From Loripinus fragilis (lineage: Eukaryota; Mollusca; Bivalvia; Lucinida; Lucinidae): DNA of 64,000 bases. Location: the NCBI GenBank assembly GCA_964019695.1, contig OZ026517.1, forward strand, positions 53,313,672 through 53,377,671, in the 5' to 3' direction. The notes beneath the pieces were generated by a model. It did no database searches, was not told the origin of the DNA, and saw nothing but the letters and a program-made list of their open reading frames with translations. The translations under genes were made by a program, and so were the position numbers. Of this stretch, positions 56,501-61,131 are shown piece after piece (the first letter of the stretch is position 1; each line of letters opens with the position of its first letter).

Positions 56501-57484
56501 AATAACAGAGATCTATATTCATGTTCTTACTTTTTGGAGAAAGCAAGTGCTCCATTTAGCTCTAACAAAACTTTTTTTTTACCTTTCAGTATAAAGGTTT
56601 GGGATTTAGAGTCTTTGAAATCAACAAACACATACACAGGTCAGTATAATTACTTCCTTTATCTCATAGACTGCTACTTCACTGTTCTATAAGATAAAAC
56701 AGTCTTCATTCACCCTCCCCATCTTACAGTCATAGTTTTGCTGTACCTTTACAGTATTTTTTTCTGGCCTCCTTCTTGATATTTTTGAGTTTGCAAAGCT
56801 CTTTAGAACATCCACTCTCAATGTTCCATGAAAGTACTAGATCCATGGGTTGATGATATGTTTATCATGGAATACTGATACCTGCCTGTCGTTTGTGTAT
56901 TATCCAAAAGAAAAGGAAATGAGCCCAAAGCTATGCAGCGCCATTTCTTGTTAACACATACCAGTCGCAGTATATGCATTATGTCCGTAGGCATTTGATT
57001 TATATGGCTTTTTGGACAATTTTAATTTGATATTTATGCAAATATGCACATTATCTGGGTTTCATGTGCCACATTAGTTCTCTTAACCCTTTACCTGCTA
57101 ATCACAACGCTTGTCATATGCTCTCTCTTTTCTGCAATTTAGTGACATATTTTGCAAATAATATGGACCCAGATCAGACTGCTCCTAAGGGAGCAGTCTG
57201 ATCAGGGTCCATAGTGTTTGCTTTGATGATAAAACTGATCTGGAGTGCATTTGAATATAGGCAGCAGATGTTTTAAGCAGACAAAAATTTCTGAACAAAA
57301 ATATACTAGCAGGATAAGGGTTAATATGCTTGTTATTCTTGTTATTATTCTTTTCCAGCTCACTCAGGCCACATACACAGTATAGAAAGTCACCCGTCAG
57401 AACCAGATATATTTTTGTCTGTGTCTCAAGATGGTTCAGTATTGATGTGGGATGTTAGAAAAGAAAAACCTGTCATTAGAATAG
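23459..57484 (+). CDS. WDR77: WDR77/MEP50, methylosome WD40 subunit (exons 1-5, 3' end outside window)
   Basis: Joining 23459-23516, 53794-53979, 54880-55021, 56590-56639 and 57359-57484 gives one open frame of 562 nt (187 codons plus one base). Every junction is GT-AG and phases agree throughout. The N-terminus reads MDQIPAAMDRHLEVIQCHT, then DGGILLGASSLTGRYWLGSL, matching the WDR77 signature SDGALLLGASSLSGR-W-GSLW. The WD repeat ends VALWEL, SIKVWDL and SVLMWDV follow at family-typical spacing. WDR77 is the beta-propeller partner of PRMT5; the complex makes symmetric dimethylarginine on Sm proteins and histones H2A and H4. Vertebrate WDR77 has about 340 residues, so roughly 55% is present. 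I searched 57485-64000 for a phase-compatible sixth exon and found none. Intron 1 is 30,277 bp and repeat-filled; introns 2-4 are 900, 1568 and 719 bp. All WD signatures seen are intact, so the gene looks functional. Confidence 0.93.
23780..23827. repeat. Hairpin in intron 1
   Basis: CTGCGACTTTAGA (23780-23792) pairs perfectly with TCTAAAGTCGCAG (23815-23827) across a 22-base loop, about 260 bases after the exon 1 donor. Confidence 0.7.
23830..26160. other. Intronic sequence without recognised features
   Basis: AT-rich sequence with no domain-bearing frame and no family found elsewhere in the window. Confidence 0.35.
26161..26452 (+). pseudogene. LINE reverse transcriptase, 5' piece
   Basis: Encodes DKVPHRRLLHRLDYYGIRG, then [15 protein letters not shown] and, after a frameshift, INDLPDNIRSS and LFTDNCVLY. 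The catalytic FADD reads FTDN, so the enzyme would be inactive. The frame is cut inside CVLYRNIYSIQ by the DNA element at 26453 and resumes at 28459. Confidence 0.85.
26733..27585 (+). repeat. TRE-1 element with tandem core
   Basis: Head TTTTAGCTCACCTGAGC with TAAAGGCTC, followed by about five degenerate units of roughly 150 bp sharing AAAATCTTCTGAAACCAT, TATATTTAGTATGTA, AGCAATGTCTAGTGGTCCCC and TTGGCCA(T/C)GCC. Confidence 0.75.
27683..28013 (+). repeat. Dispersed repeat family C
   Basis: Near full-length copy from GCAAAGATCAGGAAT to ATGAAAGATCC. It includes GATCCACAAAAGAAGCACCG, GCCTTGGAACGGT, TTTACTGGAGGGCTTAAAC and CAGATGTGGATCAAGACA. Confidence 0.75.
28459..29290 (+). pseudogene. LINE reverse transcriptase, 3' piece
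   Basis: Continues the frame broken at 26452: IYSIQDCLTLQEDLTSLRQW, then MKFNVAKCHSMRVTRH. After shifts come KATKTLGFLCRNLAFAPKST, LEYAAPIWSPY, VEKVQRTAARWTCRRW and FHKIHSGAVSIEKDKYLTPA. This thumb and C-terminal region is typical of CR1/Jockey-like LINEs. Several frameshifts and stops make it a pseudogene. Confidence 0.85.
29291..30201. other. Intronic sequence without recognised features
   Basis: AT-rich. A 98-codon plus frame (29527-29823) and its minus shadow show no domain and have the composition of chance frames. Confidence 0.35.
30202..31077. mobile_element. DNA element with CAGTGTTTC ends
   Basis: Ends CAGTGTTTCTGCAAG and CTTGCGGAAACACTG are inverted with one mismatch. The interior (876 bp overall) has GGGGGTCATTG repeats near the left end and no transposase frame. 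A clear target duplication was not found. Confidence 0.6.
31113..31315 (+). mobile_element. Palindromic MITE, family PAL-D
   Basis: The core CTCAAAAGAACCGTCTCA pairs with TGAGACGGTTCTTTTGAG across one base. It is flanked by GACTTTAGTTAAGAGTG, TTTCTCAACCAAAACATA and TGGGTAAGAAAATATTGAC, TTTTACGCTGAAA. Other copies lie at 34.3, 53.5 and 54.0 kb. Confidence 0.8.
31930..32021. repeat. PAL-A copy
   Basis: CTGGATCCAGATAAGGACTG, CTGTCGGTCCTGATATGGG, TCCAAACTGTTTGCAAAGG, then ATCGGCAGGCGAC. Confidence 0.7.
32165..32475. repeat. Diverged PAL-D followed by PAL-A/PAL-B
   Basis: 32180-32275 keeps the PAL-D outline (TTATTTCTCATCCAAAATCA, GCACTCAAAACATGTTAA). 32278-32475 opens TTAACCTTTAAAGCGCCAA, has GTCGTCTGCTG twice, a PAL-B core (CAGACTGCTCCTATTGGACC) and ends CAGCAGACGAG. 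Confidence 0.55.
32575..32735 (+). repeat. SINE-2 3' fragment
   Basis: Carries CTGTCAGTTACAAG, GAAAGTATGTGC, GTGTGGTTAGGTGAAC, TAGCTGTTGACTTGGGA and an AAACAAACAAAC tail, matching the right part of the SINE-2 copies at 45.4 and 51.9 kb. Confidence 0.7.
32822..33165 (+). repeat. Dispersed repeat family C
   Basis: Near full-length: GTGCAAAGATCAGGAATGG to CATGAAACC, with the same landmarks as the copy at 27.7 kb, including TGGAGGGCTTAAACCGGTTT. Confidence 0.75.
33475..33995 (+). repeat. Tandem repeat, unit about 150 bp
   Basis: A little over three units share TTCTTCAAACTTGGTATGAG, GTTGATATTG, AAGGAGTGT, GGATTGCAGATGGGTAAAT, AAGTACAGAGTTATGGCCC, TTGATTGA and TTTTCACTCTCTA. No head or tail is recognised. 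Confidence 0.75.
34318..34502 (-). mobile_element. PAL-D copy, reverse orientation
   Basis: Starts TTTTCAGCGTAAAATTG, has the core CTCAAAAGAACCATCTCATT and its complement, then TTTTGGTTGAGAAATAAAA and CACTCTTAACTAAAGTCC. Confidence 0.8.
34548..34596. repeat. PAL-B-like short hairpin
   Basis: GATCAGCTGGCTTCTATTG pairs with the following AACCAGCTGAATTA imperfectly. Confidence 0.4.
35017..35215 (+). mobile_element. SINE-1, full length with 13-bp target duplication
   Basis: tRNA-like head GGGAGCGCAGTGGCTCAGTG (A box region), B box GGTTCGAGCCTC, body TAGTACTGGTTCAACCCAGG, tail GGGACGTAAAGAATCAATC and AAACAAACAA. ATATTGCAGGTAG flanks it at 35004-35016 and 35216-35228. Confidence 0.92.
35231..35400. 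mobile_element. PAL-B palindromic element
   Basis: ATTGCAAACAATATGGACCC, AGATCAGACTGCTC and GAGCAGTCTGGTCAGGGTT form a nested palindrome, then AGCAGACTTAAAAAAC and a TACTGGCGGGATAAGGGTTA trailer also seen at 57.3 kb. Confidence 0.7.
35484..35520 (+). repeat. TRE-1 head fragment
   Basis: TTCACCTGAGCCGAAGGCTG with TGATGAGCTTATTA matches the TRE-1 head, with nothing of the core behind it. Confidence 0.6.
35542..35675. repeat. PAL-A copy
   Basis: TTGTCTGCTGACTTCTTTC on the left, GATCCAGATCTG and CTGATCTGGGTC in the middle, TTATCAGCAGACAAC on the right. Confidence 0.75.
36269..36324. repeat. 56-bp perfect palindrome
   Basis: Every base from 36269 to 36296 pairs with 36297 to 36324, with no spacer. 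Each arm contains ATTTGCAT, the POU-family octamer, so the site presents it twice in opposite directions. No longer TIR or target duplication surrounds it. Confidence 0.95.
36765..36950. mobile_element. Inverted-repeat MITE
   Basis: Inner arms AATCAAAATTAGATAGAAAC, TGTTTTCAATTGCCATTTG and their near-exact complements meet at CGCCAATGGGGCG. Outer arms GGCAATCGAAAACG and CGCTTTCGATTGCC also pair. Confidence 0.8.
37264..37415. mobile_element. PAL-A, best preserved copy
   Basis: GTCGTCTGCTGATAAAC at the left, then the near-perfect core CCAGATCAGGACCGACGTAA with its complement, TCTGTTTGACACTTTGG, and GTCAACAGACGAC at the right. The trailer TTTCCCAGCATGCAAAGAG follows, as at several other copies. 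Confidence 0.85.
37556..38330 (+). repeat. Diverged tandem element with a SINE-1 inside
   Basis: Starts TTTTTATGCCCCTGCCATG with CTGTCTGTCTGTCCATCC, the style of a TRE-2 head. After the SINE come two degenerate units that share GAAACTTGGTCAC, ATGTTTAGT(A/G)CCAAAAT and TATCTCCATGT. Confidence 0.55.
37645..37850 (+). mobile_element. SINE-1, full length with 14-bp target duplication
   Basis: Head GGGAGCGCAGTGGCTCAGTG, B box GGTTCGAGCCTC, tail ending AAACAAAACAAACAAA. ATCATAATGCACCA flanks it at 37631-37644 and 37851-37864. Confidence 0.93.
38369..40790. repeat. PAL-A copy split by a TRE-1 element
   Basis: 38369-38417 reads CTAATCTGGGTCCAAACTG, TTTGACGCTTAGATAGTG, TCCGGAAAGAG, the middle of PAL-A. 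The PAL-A end (GTCAGTAGCCAACAAC, then the ACCCAGCATGCAAAGAG trailer) appears at 40718-40785. The TRE-1 element in between was inserted into PAL-A. Confidence 0.7.
38418..40706 (+). mobile_element. TRE-1 element, complete, with about 12 core units
   Basis: Head TTTTAGCTCACCAGAGCCG with AAGGCTCAGGGTGAGCG, then CGTCCGTCCATGAG. About twelve units of roughly 160-190 bp share GTTGTGACCACTCTAG, GCCTTCATTTTTGA, GGATCTTCTTCATTCTTGCA, GGACAACCATAAAA, GCTTGGATGGGTTTGAA, GAGTTAGCTGCCCTTGAGC. The 3' end is CAGGTGAGCGATCC, TTGCCCATTGGGC. This is the longest such array in the window. Confidence 0.85.
41527..41600. repeat. Short tandem duplication
   Basis: TAGTGACC(C/A)TTATTTCACAG, then CCTC(T/C)ACCAGCA, occurs twice, about 44 bp apart, inside the RTE remnant. 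Confidence 0.7.
42525..42725 (+). mobile_element. SINE-1 inserted in the RTE LINE, 13-bp target duplication
   Basis: Head GGGAGCACAGTGGCTCAGTG, tail AATCAAATCAAACAAACG. ACAATGAAACTTT flanks it at 42512-42524 and 42726-42738. Removing it rejoins the LINE frame. Confidence 0.92.
42842..43047 (+). mobile_element. SINE-1 inserted in the RTE LINE, 11-bp target duplication
   Basis: Full-length SINE-1. ATCTCCCCCAC (42831-42841) and ATCTCCACCAC (43048-43058) are the duplicated target, with one difference. Confidence 0.9.
43330..43680. repeat. PAL-B core and partial PAL-A
   Basis: 43342-43390 has TCCTGATCAGCTGGTTCATT and its imperfect complement AAGCCAGCTGATCTAGG. 43570-43675 carries CCTGATCTGG, CAAACTGTTTGACACTCTG and the CCCAGCATTCAAAGAGT trailer. 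Confidence 0.6.
43835..44040. mobile_element. PAL-A copy with core expansion
   Basis: GTCGTCTGGAGGTATAAC, AGATCAGGACCGATAGAA with a short internal repeat (CAGGACCAATAGAA), GTCGGTCCTGAATTGGATCC, TTTGACACTACAATAG and GTCAGCAGGCAAC. The trailer ACCCAGCATGCAAAGAGTTA follows. Confidence 0.75.
44041..45420. other. Intron with degenerate PAL-A/PAL-B traces
   Basis: PAL-like fragments occur at 44210-44265, 44395-44470 and 45005-45136 (GGGTCCAGATGAGGCCC to GGGCCTGATCTTGG, ending GCAGACGAC). 44600-44720 repeats CAGTGTAAGATTAACCCTG-like words. No coding region is visible. Confidence 0.45.
45425..45755 (-). mobile_element. SINE-2, minus strand
   Basis: On the minus strand: GGGCTGCGTAGCGCAGTCGG (A-box region), GGTCGCGAGTTCGAACCC (B box), CATACTTTCGTGGAGATTTG, TCATTCTCCTCC, CAGTTACAAGCGAAAGTATG, GTGTGGTTAGGTTAAC, TAGCTGTTGACTTGGGACGT. 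A second tRNA-derived SINE family, distinct from SINE-1 in head and body. Confidence 0.85.
46150..46335 (+). mobile_element. SINE-3, tRNA-derived
   Basis: Contains GTGTAGTGTATAACCACTCG, a B box GGGTCGCGGGTTTGATCAC, TTAGCTGTTGGTTGGACATT, AAACAAACAAGC and an A run (46322-46334). Only one copy is in the window, so the family assignment rests on structure. Confidence 0.6.
46588..48330 (+). repeat. TRE-2 tandem array with nuclear-receptor-type sites, array 1
   Basis: Head GGAACTTTGGGAGGCATATA, GTAATCGCACTGTCCG. About twelve units of roughly 140 bp share GGTGTGTGGATGCATCTTGG, GAGTGTCACATACCATTTTC, GGGTCACTGTGACC, TTGACCTCTGACCTAG and GAGCATATCTCTTATATT. GGTCAnnnTGACC is intact at 46760, 46874, 47153, 47436 and 48129. 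It lies in WDR77 intron 1. Confidence 0.88.
48505..48612. repeat. PAL-A-like copy
   Basis: TTCCAGATCAGGCCAGACAG and GGGCTGATCTTGGTCC form the core, then AACTGTTTGCAAAGGC and AGCAGATGAC. A GCATGCATTAAATC trailer follows. Confidence 0.6.
49060..50010 (+). mobile_element. TRE-1 element, complete
   Basis: Head TTTTTTAGCTCACCTGTCAC with GAAGTGACAAGGTGAGC, then GTTGTCCGTCCATCG. About five units of roughly 150 bp share AATCTTCTTGTCTGAAACCA, GAGCCTTGATATTTGGTATG, CACCTAGTGGACCTCTACC and AAGTTTGTTCAAATTATACC. The 3' end is TGGTGAGCGATTCAGGGCC, ACCATGGCCCTCTTGT. Confidence 0.85.
50033..50142. repeat. PAL-A-like copy
   Basis: AGTTTGGATCCAGATATTG, GACCTGTTCTGGGTCTGAG, CTGTTCACAAAG and TAGCAGAAGAC. Confidence 0.55.
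50305..50362. repeat. PAL-B palindrome with GC core
   Basis: GCAAAGGCTCTGATCAGAC, TGCGCATATGCGCA, GGCTGATCTGAGGCTTTGC: a near-palindrome centred on CATATG. The same outer arms with a different core are at 60437-60497. Confidence 0.75.
50363..51187. other. Intron, low complexity
   Basis: T run at 50829-50845 and a duplicated AAGCATTATAAAGAGACTGCA (50797 and 51050). Nothing coding. Confidence 0.4.
51189..51651. mobile_element. Inverted-repeat MITE with central palindrome
   Basis: TTAGGCTAGAATTTTTTTTA, TTAGTTGATTTAC on the left matches GTAAATCAACTAATAAGAAA, ATTCTGGCCTAA on the right. A central palindrome (AAAGCTCTGAAAATAACC to GGTCATTTTCAGAGCTTT) straddles GTTAAC at 51543-51552. Confidence 0.8.
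51880..52175 (+). mobile_element. SINE-2, plus strand
   Basis: CCACGTAGCACAGTCTGTAG (A-box region), GGTCACGAGTTCGATCCC (B box), CATACTTTCGTGGAGATTG, a local duplication of TGGAGATTGATCATGAAATA, TCATTCTCCTCC, CAGTTACAAGCAAAAGTATG, GTGTGGTTAGGTGATC, TAGCTGTTGACTGGGACAT, then AAACCAAACAAA. Confidence 0.87.
52376..52747. mobile_element. Small hAT-like element with CAGGGCC ends
   Basis: CAGGGCCTTTTCC and AAAAGGCCCTG are inverted termini. Flanking octamers ACCATCAT and ATCATGAT agree at six of eight positions, consistent with a decayed 8-bp duplication. No transposase. Confidence 0.65.
52760..53520. other. Intron 1 end, no repeat recognised
   Basis: Short open frames at 52992-53255 (+) and 53148-53333 (-) carry no domain and overlap each other. 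Confidence 0.35.
53523..53706 (+). mobile_element. PAL-D copy upstream of WDR77 exon 2
   Basis: GCAGGACTTTAGTTAAGAGT, TTTCTCAACCAAAACATA, core CTCAATTGAACCGTCTCAAT with GAGACGGTTCTTTTGA, TGATGGGTAAGAAAATATT and TTTTACGCTGGAA. It ends 87 bp before exon 2. Confidence 0.8.
53794..53979 (+). CDS. WDR77: WDR77 exon 2
   Basis: Acceptor TTTTCAG, donor GTAGGC; 186 nt, phase 1 at both ends. It encodes DGGILLGASSLTGRYWLGSL, then WYYQQPEAAPDVEKCTAGVQ and LEAGLSDARWVDNTKVLVGL. This is the most diagnostic segment of the protein. The intron immediately after the donor is a PAL-D copy. Confidence 0.95.
53983..54085 (+). mobile_element. PAL-D half copy downstream of WDR77 exon 2
   Basis: GGCAGACCTTAGTTGAGAGT, TTATTTCTCAACCAAAACAT, TGTGGGTACTCAAAAGAATC and ATGAAACGGTCC, then the SINE-2 sequence begins. 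The second half is missing; TTTTAGTTAAGAGTGCGAC at 54430 may be a further fragment. Confidence 0.7.
54086..54415 (-). mobile_element. SINE-2, minus strand, in WDR77 intron 2
   Basis: On the minus strand: GTAGCGAAATCGATAGC, GGGGTTGTGAGTTTGATCCC (B box), CATACTTTCATGGAGACTG, TCATTCTCCTCC, GTGTGGTTAGGTTAAC. Further tRNA-like sequence (CTGTGACCCCTGGTATACAA) at 54113 may be a second head. Confidence 0.8.
54475..54785 (-). mobile_element. Composite foldback element, family E, copy 2
   Basis: Reverse of the copy at 10.6 kb: the trailer (GACGTACGGCTTTATGCAGC, GCAATGCTCTAATTTGAG) comes first, then ATTCAAAATTTTCATTTGGG, the CGGATATATGGTCGGAAAT arm and its complement, and ACCTCCCC. It lies in WDR77 intron 2, 95 bp before exon 3. 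Confidence 0.75.
54880..55021 (+). CDS. WDR77: WDR77 exon 3
   Basis: Acceptor TTTGTGCAG, donor GTAAGT; 142 nt, entering in phase 1 and leaving in phase 2. Encodes GGVALWELTDNFHTFIQQHS, then CTEHDDLVSSVCVCAGSKRA and MSASHDR. EHDD-V-SV matches the conserved blade of WDR77. Confidence 0.95.
55184..55246. repeat. Short inverted repeat in intron 3
   Basis: ATATAATTTTATACATTTTG, AAAGGC pairs with GCCTTTCAAAATGTATAAAA, TTATAT around ATTTC. T- and A-runs flank it. Confidence 0.8.
55557..55763. mobile_element. TA-flanked MITE with central hairpin
   Basis: Ends CAGTAGAGCCTGTCTTAAGC and GCTTAAGACAGGTTTTACTG are inverted, with TA at 55555-55556 and 55764-55765. Inside, GGTCAAAAGTATTGCAGAAT with GCTCC pairs exactly with its complement across AAA (about 55636-55688). 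Confidence 0.85.
55865..56045. mobile_element. Inverted-repeat MITE in intron 3
   Basis: TGCATTAACATTCGCCAGG with TCC pairs with GGACCTGGCGAATGTTAATG. Outer arms TCAAACACTGTTTTTCAATG and TTAAAAACCATGTTTGA pair imperfectly. Confidence 0.75.
56590..56639 (+). CDS. WDR77: WDR77 exon 4
   Basis: Only 50 nt: acceptor ACCTTTCAG, donor GTCAGT. It completes the codon left open by exon 3 and encodes SIKVWDLESLKSTNTYT, the end of a WD repeat. The in-frame join to both neighbours makes this short exon secure. Confidence 0.93.
57120..57325. mobile_element. PAL-B in intron 4
   Basis: TATTTTGCAAATAATATGGA, CCCAGATCAGACTGCTCCTA, AGGGAGCAGTCTGATCAGGG, TCCATAGTGTTTGC; trailer ACTAGCAGGATAAGGGTTAA. It ends about 35 bp before exon 5. 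Confidence 0.8.
57359..57484 (+). CDS. WDR77: WDR77 exon 5
   Basis: Acceptor TTTTCCAG, donor GTAAAA; 126 nt, phase 1 at both ends. Encodes AHSGHIHSIESHPSEPDIFL, then SVSQDGSVLMWDVRKEKPVI. AHSG-H--S opens and S-DGS-L-WD-R closes a standard WD repeat. Confidence 0.95.
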
Positions 57485-57851
57485 GTAAAAATTGCAATTG
57501 TTCTCACAAAATAAAAAACAATAAAAAAAAAACTCTACACTCATTAGAATCCGATAGCTCCTTGTTGGTGTCTTAAGAGTATTTGTGTTTTATGTGCAAG
57601 GTCAGAAAAGCTGACAAGGACCTCTGACAGTGGTAATGGGAATCACAGTGTATCGCTGCCTATTATTTTGATAAAAATCAAAGTCGATCAAATGCTTCCA
57701 TATTCATATATAAGCTCGCTGTTGGTCTCTATTTTATGATTTTGCATTTGATTTCCTATTTCCATGAATGTACAGCTTTATTTTGGGACTAAAATGGTCA
57801 CTTTTTGTATTATACATATAGGAAATAGAAAAATATTTTTAAAACATCATT

Positions 57852-57873
57852 CCCCCCCCCCCCCCCCCCCCCC
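57852..57873. repeat. 22-base poly-C run
   Basis: Uninterrupted C residues in WDR77 intron 5; length is likely variable. Confidence 0.95.
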
Positions 57874-58243
57874 AGTCCCAACTAATCATTTTGAACGTAA
57901 GTGTTTTCTCATATTTTACATAATATATGAGGGGGGATATCCAACAGCCCAAAATGTGACGTCTGGGGGAGCCCAAACATTAGTTTTTGGATTTTTTGGT
58001 GTGCTCTCTTGAAAATCTTTTTTCCAGTATAATGAAATAAATAGTACAAGTAAGTTTCCTTTTCATAACCCCTTAGTCATGAAATATTACAACGATGTTA
58101 GCATATTGTTCTTTAGATTATGAAAATTGTCCTTTTACTTAATTCATTTGGTAGAATATTTTGCACATATACTGTATCTATCCAATACACATAAACTACA
58201 TGGCCCTTGACTAGATGTACTTTACGCATGGATGAATGGTTAT

Positions 58244-59617
58244 TAGGGCTGGCACAATTAATCAGTTTATAGGTTAATCAGTCGATATACAGTAGAAAAA
58301 CGATTATCGATATGAAATTTAAAAAATCGGTTACTTTCAATGGAAGTTCTGTTCATTTATTCACAGGAGCTTGAAGTTCGGTCCTTATATCACCTATATA
58401 GCCTCAAAACCAAAAGCTCACGTTGTCATTACGTAGTAATGACCAGGAGTGAAACTAAGCTCTCGGTAGCCATTCCGGCTCCAGTTTCCGGTCAATCTGC
58501 AGTGAATATTGCGACGGCAACGTCAAAGTGTTCGATAACTTTTCTTCTACCTTATGATCAAGATGGCGACGTTAAGACAGAACAGGACAATGTCTCAAAT
58601 ATACTTTAAGTCGATATAGTACCGGGAAACCTATTTGTTAGGGCATAAACAATGAGACAATGACGTTTACATCTACGGAATAAGCCCCAAGACGCTATAA
58701 CTTGACGTTACGCTTTGTACGCCAAATCGTGCGCGACGTCAACGTCACACGATCTTTGAAAAACAACGGTTGCAGTTTTGAATTTCCACAAAGTTTATGA
58801 AAAACAGAACTTTTCGTGATAAGTAAATGTAGGGGTTTGATTTTTTTAATATTCTGAACACATTTAACTGATTGTTTCATTTTTTGGTTGAAGAGTTTAT
58901 AAGTTTTGAAATGTATTTTTTCCAAGTGTGACGAAGGCTCGGATTCACTGCGTCAAACCGGATACTGGAGCCGGAATGGCTACCGTTATTTTTTCCTTAT
59001 TTTCAAACGCTCATTATTTTGACTCAGTGATATGTCAGAAAAAGTTATCCATGCCTCGCACGACCTGTTGACATAGTTTTTATGGTTAGATGTTCAGTTT
59101 TCGCCAAAACCTCCTGGTAACGGCGATTCAAAGGTGCCTGAAATTTAGTTTCACTCCTGGTCATTACTACGTAATGACATTGTGAGCTTTTGGTTTGGAG
59201 GCTATAGGGGTGATTTAAGGATCGAACTTCAAGCTCCTGTGATTTATTCAATTAAAATTCAAGCGTAATTGCCTCGTGTGCTGTTTTGTTTAGACCGGAA
59301 GTGCATTGTCGTAAACGGTAGATGTGTATAAATTGCTGTAACGAAGTAATAAAAAACGTTGTACTCTGCAGGTTAACTCAACAACTGATGTTAGAAAAGT
59401 TATACTTGGGCTTCTCTGTTTTAAAGTAGTACAAAATTATAAAATATTTTTCAGATAAACAATCTAGTATGCAAGTTGTTTTTCCTCCACTTTAAAATTT
59501 GGGTTTCTCCACTTTTAAATTTGGGTTTAGAGGCTTTCAATTTTTACTAATCGGTTATATATCGAAATTCAAGGACTGATTATCGATTAGCATTTTGGCG
59601 TGGATTAGCCAGCCCTA
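58244..59617. mobile_element. hAT-type element with 8-bp target duplication
   Basis: TAGGGCTGGC and GCCAGCCCTA termini, followed inward by AATCAGTTTATAGG and CGATTATCGATATG-like words mirrored at the right. ATGGTTAT occurs at 58236-58243 and 59618-59625. The 8-bp duplication and TAGGGCTGG ends fit hAT. The 1374-bp interior has no transposase; much of it is a second foldback. Confidence 0.87.
58360..59250. repeat. Large foldback nested in the hAT-type element
   Basis: The left arm (CACAGGAGCTTGAAGTTCG, TCATTACGTAGTAATGACCA, GGAGTGAAACTAAG) is mirrored at 59100-59245. GCCATTCCGGCTCCAG mirrors CTGGAGCCGGAATGGC. Confidence 0.8.
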
Positions 59618-60436
59618 ATGGTTATAGTAAATTGCTGCATAATTTTGCACCAGGTAAATACATTGTCATCAATGTTGAATATGGACTACAGTTGCACTTC
59701 AAAATATTTATTAACAAATCAGATAGAAAAACAACAACAACAATAATCATTAACATACTCATGATTTTGGACTTTAAAATACTTTCATTGTGATTTGTAA
59801 TCAAGTATTGATGATATAAAACCCTTACACGTGAAAATAATTAATTTCTAAATGTTTTAGTGAAGTCAAATTTTGCAACCTCTACCCCACCTCTACCCCC
59901 TTTGGTAGCGTCTCCTGTTTTGTCGTAGGAGTCTGCCTGTCTAATTATAACCTCAATTAGTTCCTAATACATCAATTGTCCTCTTCAAAAGGATACCAAT
60001 GATATCTTATGCATCTATAGGAAAGTTTTGGGAAGCATCTGAAAAATAGACAGATACCCTATCAAAGTGTCAGAGGTCCTTTGCCTGTTTTTATATCAGG
60101 GGGGGCCAAATTGATTTGCAGAAATCCGGAAAATTTGGCCCAATTTCTTGTATATTTGTATTTTACAACTGTTTCACACAGCTTTCCCAAGCCACATGAA
60201 TAAAACACAGACATAAATCTGTTTATTGCCAAATAGACAAAGAATTTTGAGATGACATAAAGTTGCATGTCGATCATTCAGGCAAATATCCTCAACCTGG
60301 ACTAGGCAAGATAGGAGGAGTATCAAAATTGCTGTTCTAGTGAAAACTGATTGGAAGTGTAAGCATGCCACTACATAAGAGTGTTAAAATCAAAAATGAA
60401 TTTTCTTATCTATGTCCCTACTATCTATGTGCAAGC

Positions 60437-60497
60437 AGCAAAGGCTCTGGTGAGACTTTGCATCTGCACAGGCTCATTTGAGCCTTTGCTGCTTGCA
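60437..60497. repeat. PAL-B palindrome
   Basis: GCAAAGGCTCTGGTGAGAC, TTTGCATCTGCACAGGCTC, ATTTGAGCCTTTGC. Confidence 0.7.
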
Positions 60498-60821
60498 TAG
60501 ATGCAATAATAAAAACCCTTTCCTTCATGAAAATTCATGCTGAGCTTCACCCACTATGAATGATTGTATAAATAAACTTTCAAGAAATTACTTGTCAGGT
60601 CCACTAGTGTAGGATAAGATATATCCTATGAACAGAGAGTTGCCTGATCTGGGTCTGCTCTGTTTGCAAAAACCTTAAAAGGCGACTATGAGGTAATGGG
60701 TTAAAGTATTAAAATCCCATGTCAGAACTGGCTCAAATGTTTTCATGAAGAATTTGAAAATATTGTCTTTTTGCTTTGGCAGAACTCCTTGTTTAAAGCT
60801 ACTTTTATAACATATCTTTTT

Positions 60822-61131
60822 ATGCCCCAAAAGGAACTTTGGGAGGCATATAGTAATCGCACTGTCTGTCCGTCAGTCCGTCCGTCCGTCCGTCAGTCCG
60901 TCCCGCTTTCGGGTCCGGTCCATATCTCCTATATTCTTTGCGGTAGGAATTTCAAATTTGGTGTGTGGATACATCTTGGGATGGCAAAGTGTCGCATACC
61001 ATTTTCGGGTCACTGTGACCTTGACCTAGTTTTTAGAATAATCGTGTCCGGAGCATATCTCTTATATTATTTGAGGTAGGAATCTCAAATTTGGTGTGTG
61101 GATGCATCTTGGGATGACGAAGTGTCACATA
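60822..61131 (+). repeat. TRE-2 tandem array 2, head part
   Basis: TTTATGCCCCAAAAGGAACT, TTGGGAGGCATATAGTAATC, seven or so CCGTC words, then core units. GGTCACTGTGACC at 61008-61020. The array is broken at 61132 by a DNA element and resumes at 62945. Confidence 0.88.

Noticed and set aside
58340..59251. Small protein genes on the two arms (QELEVRSL...)
   Set aside because: The two frames are mirror images from one inverted repeat and match no domain I know.
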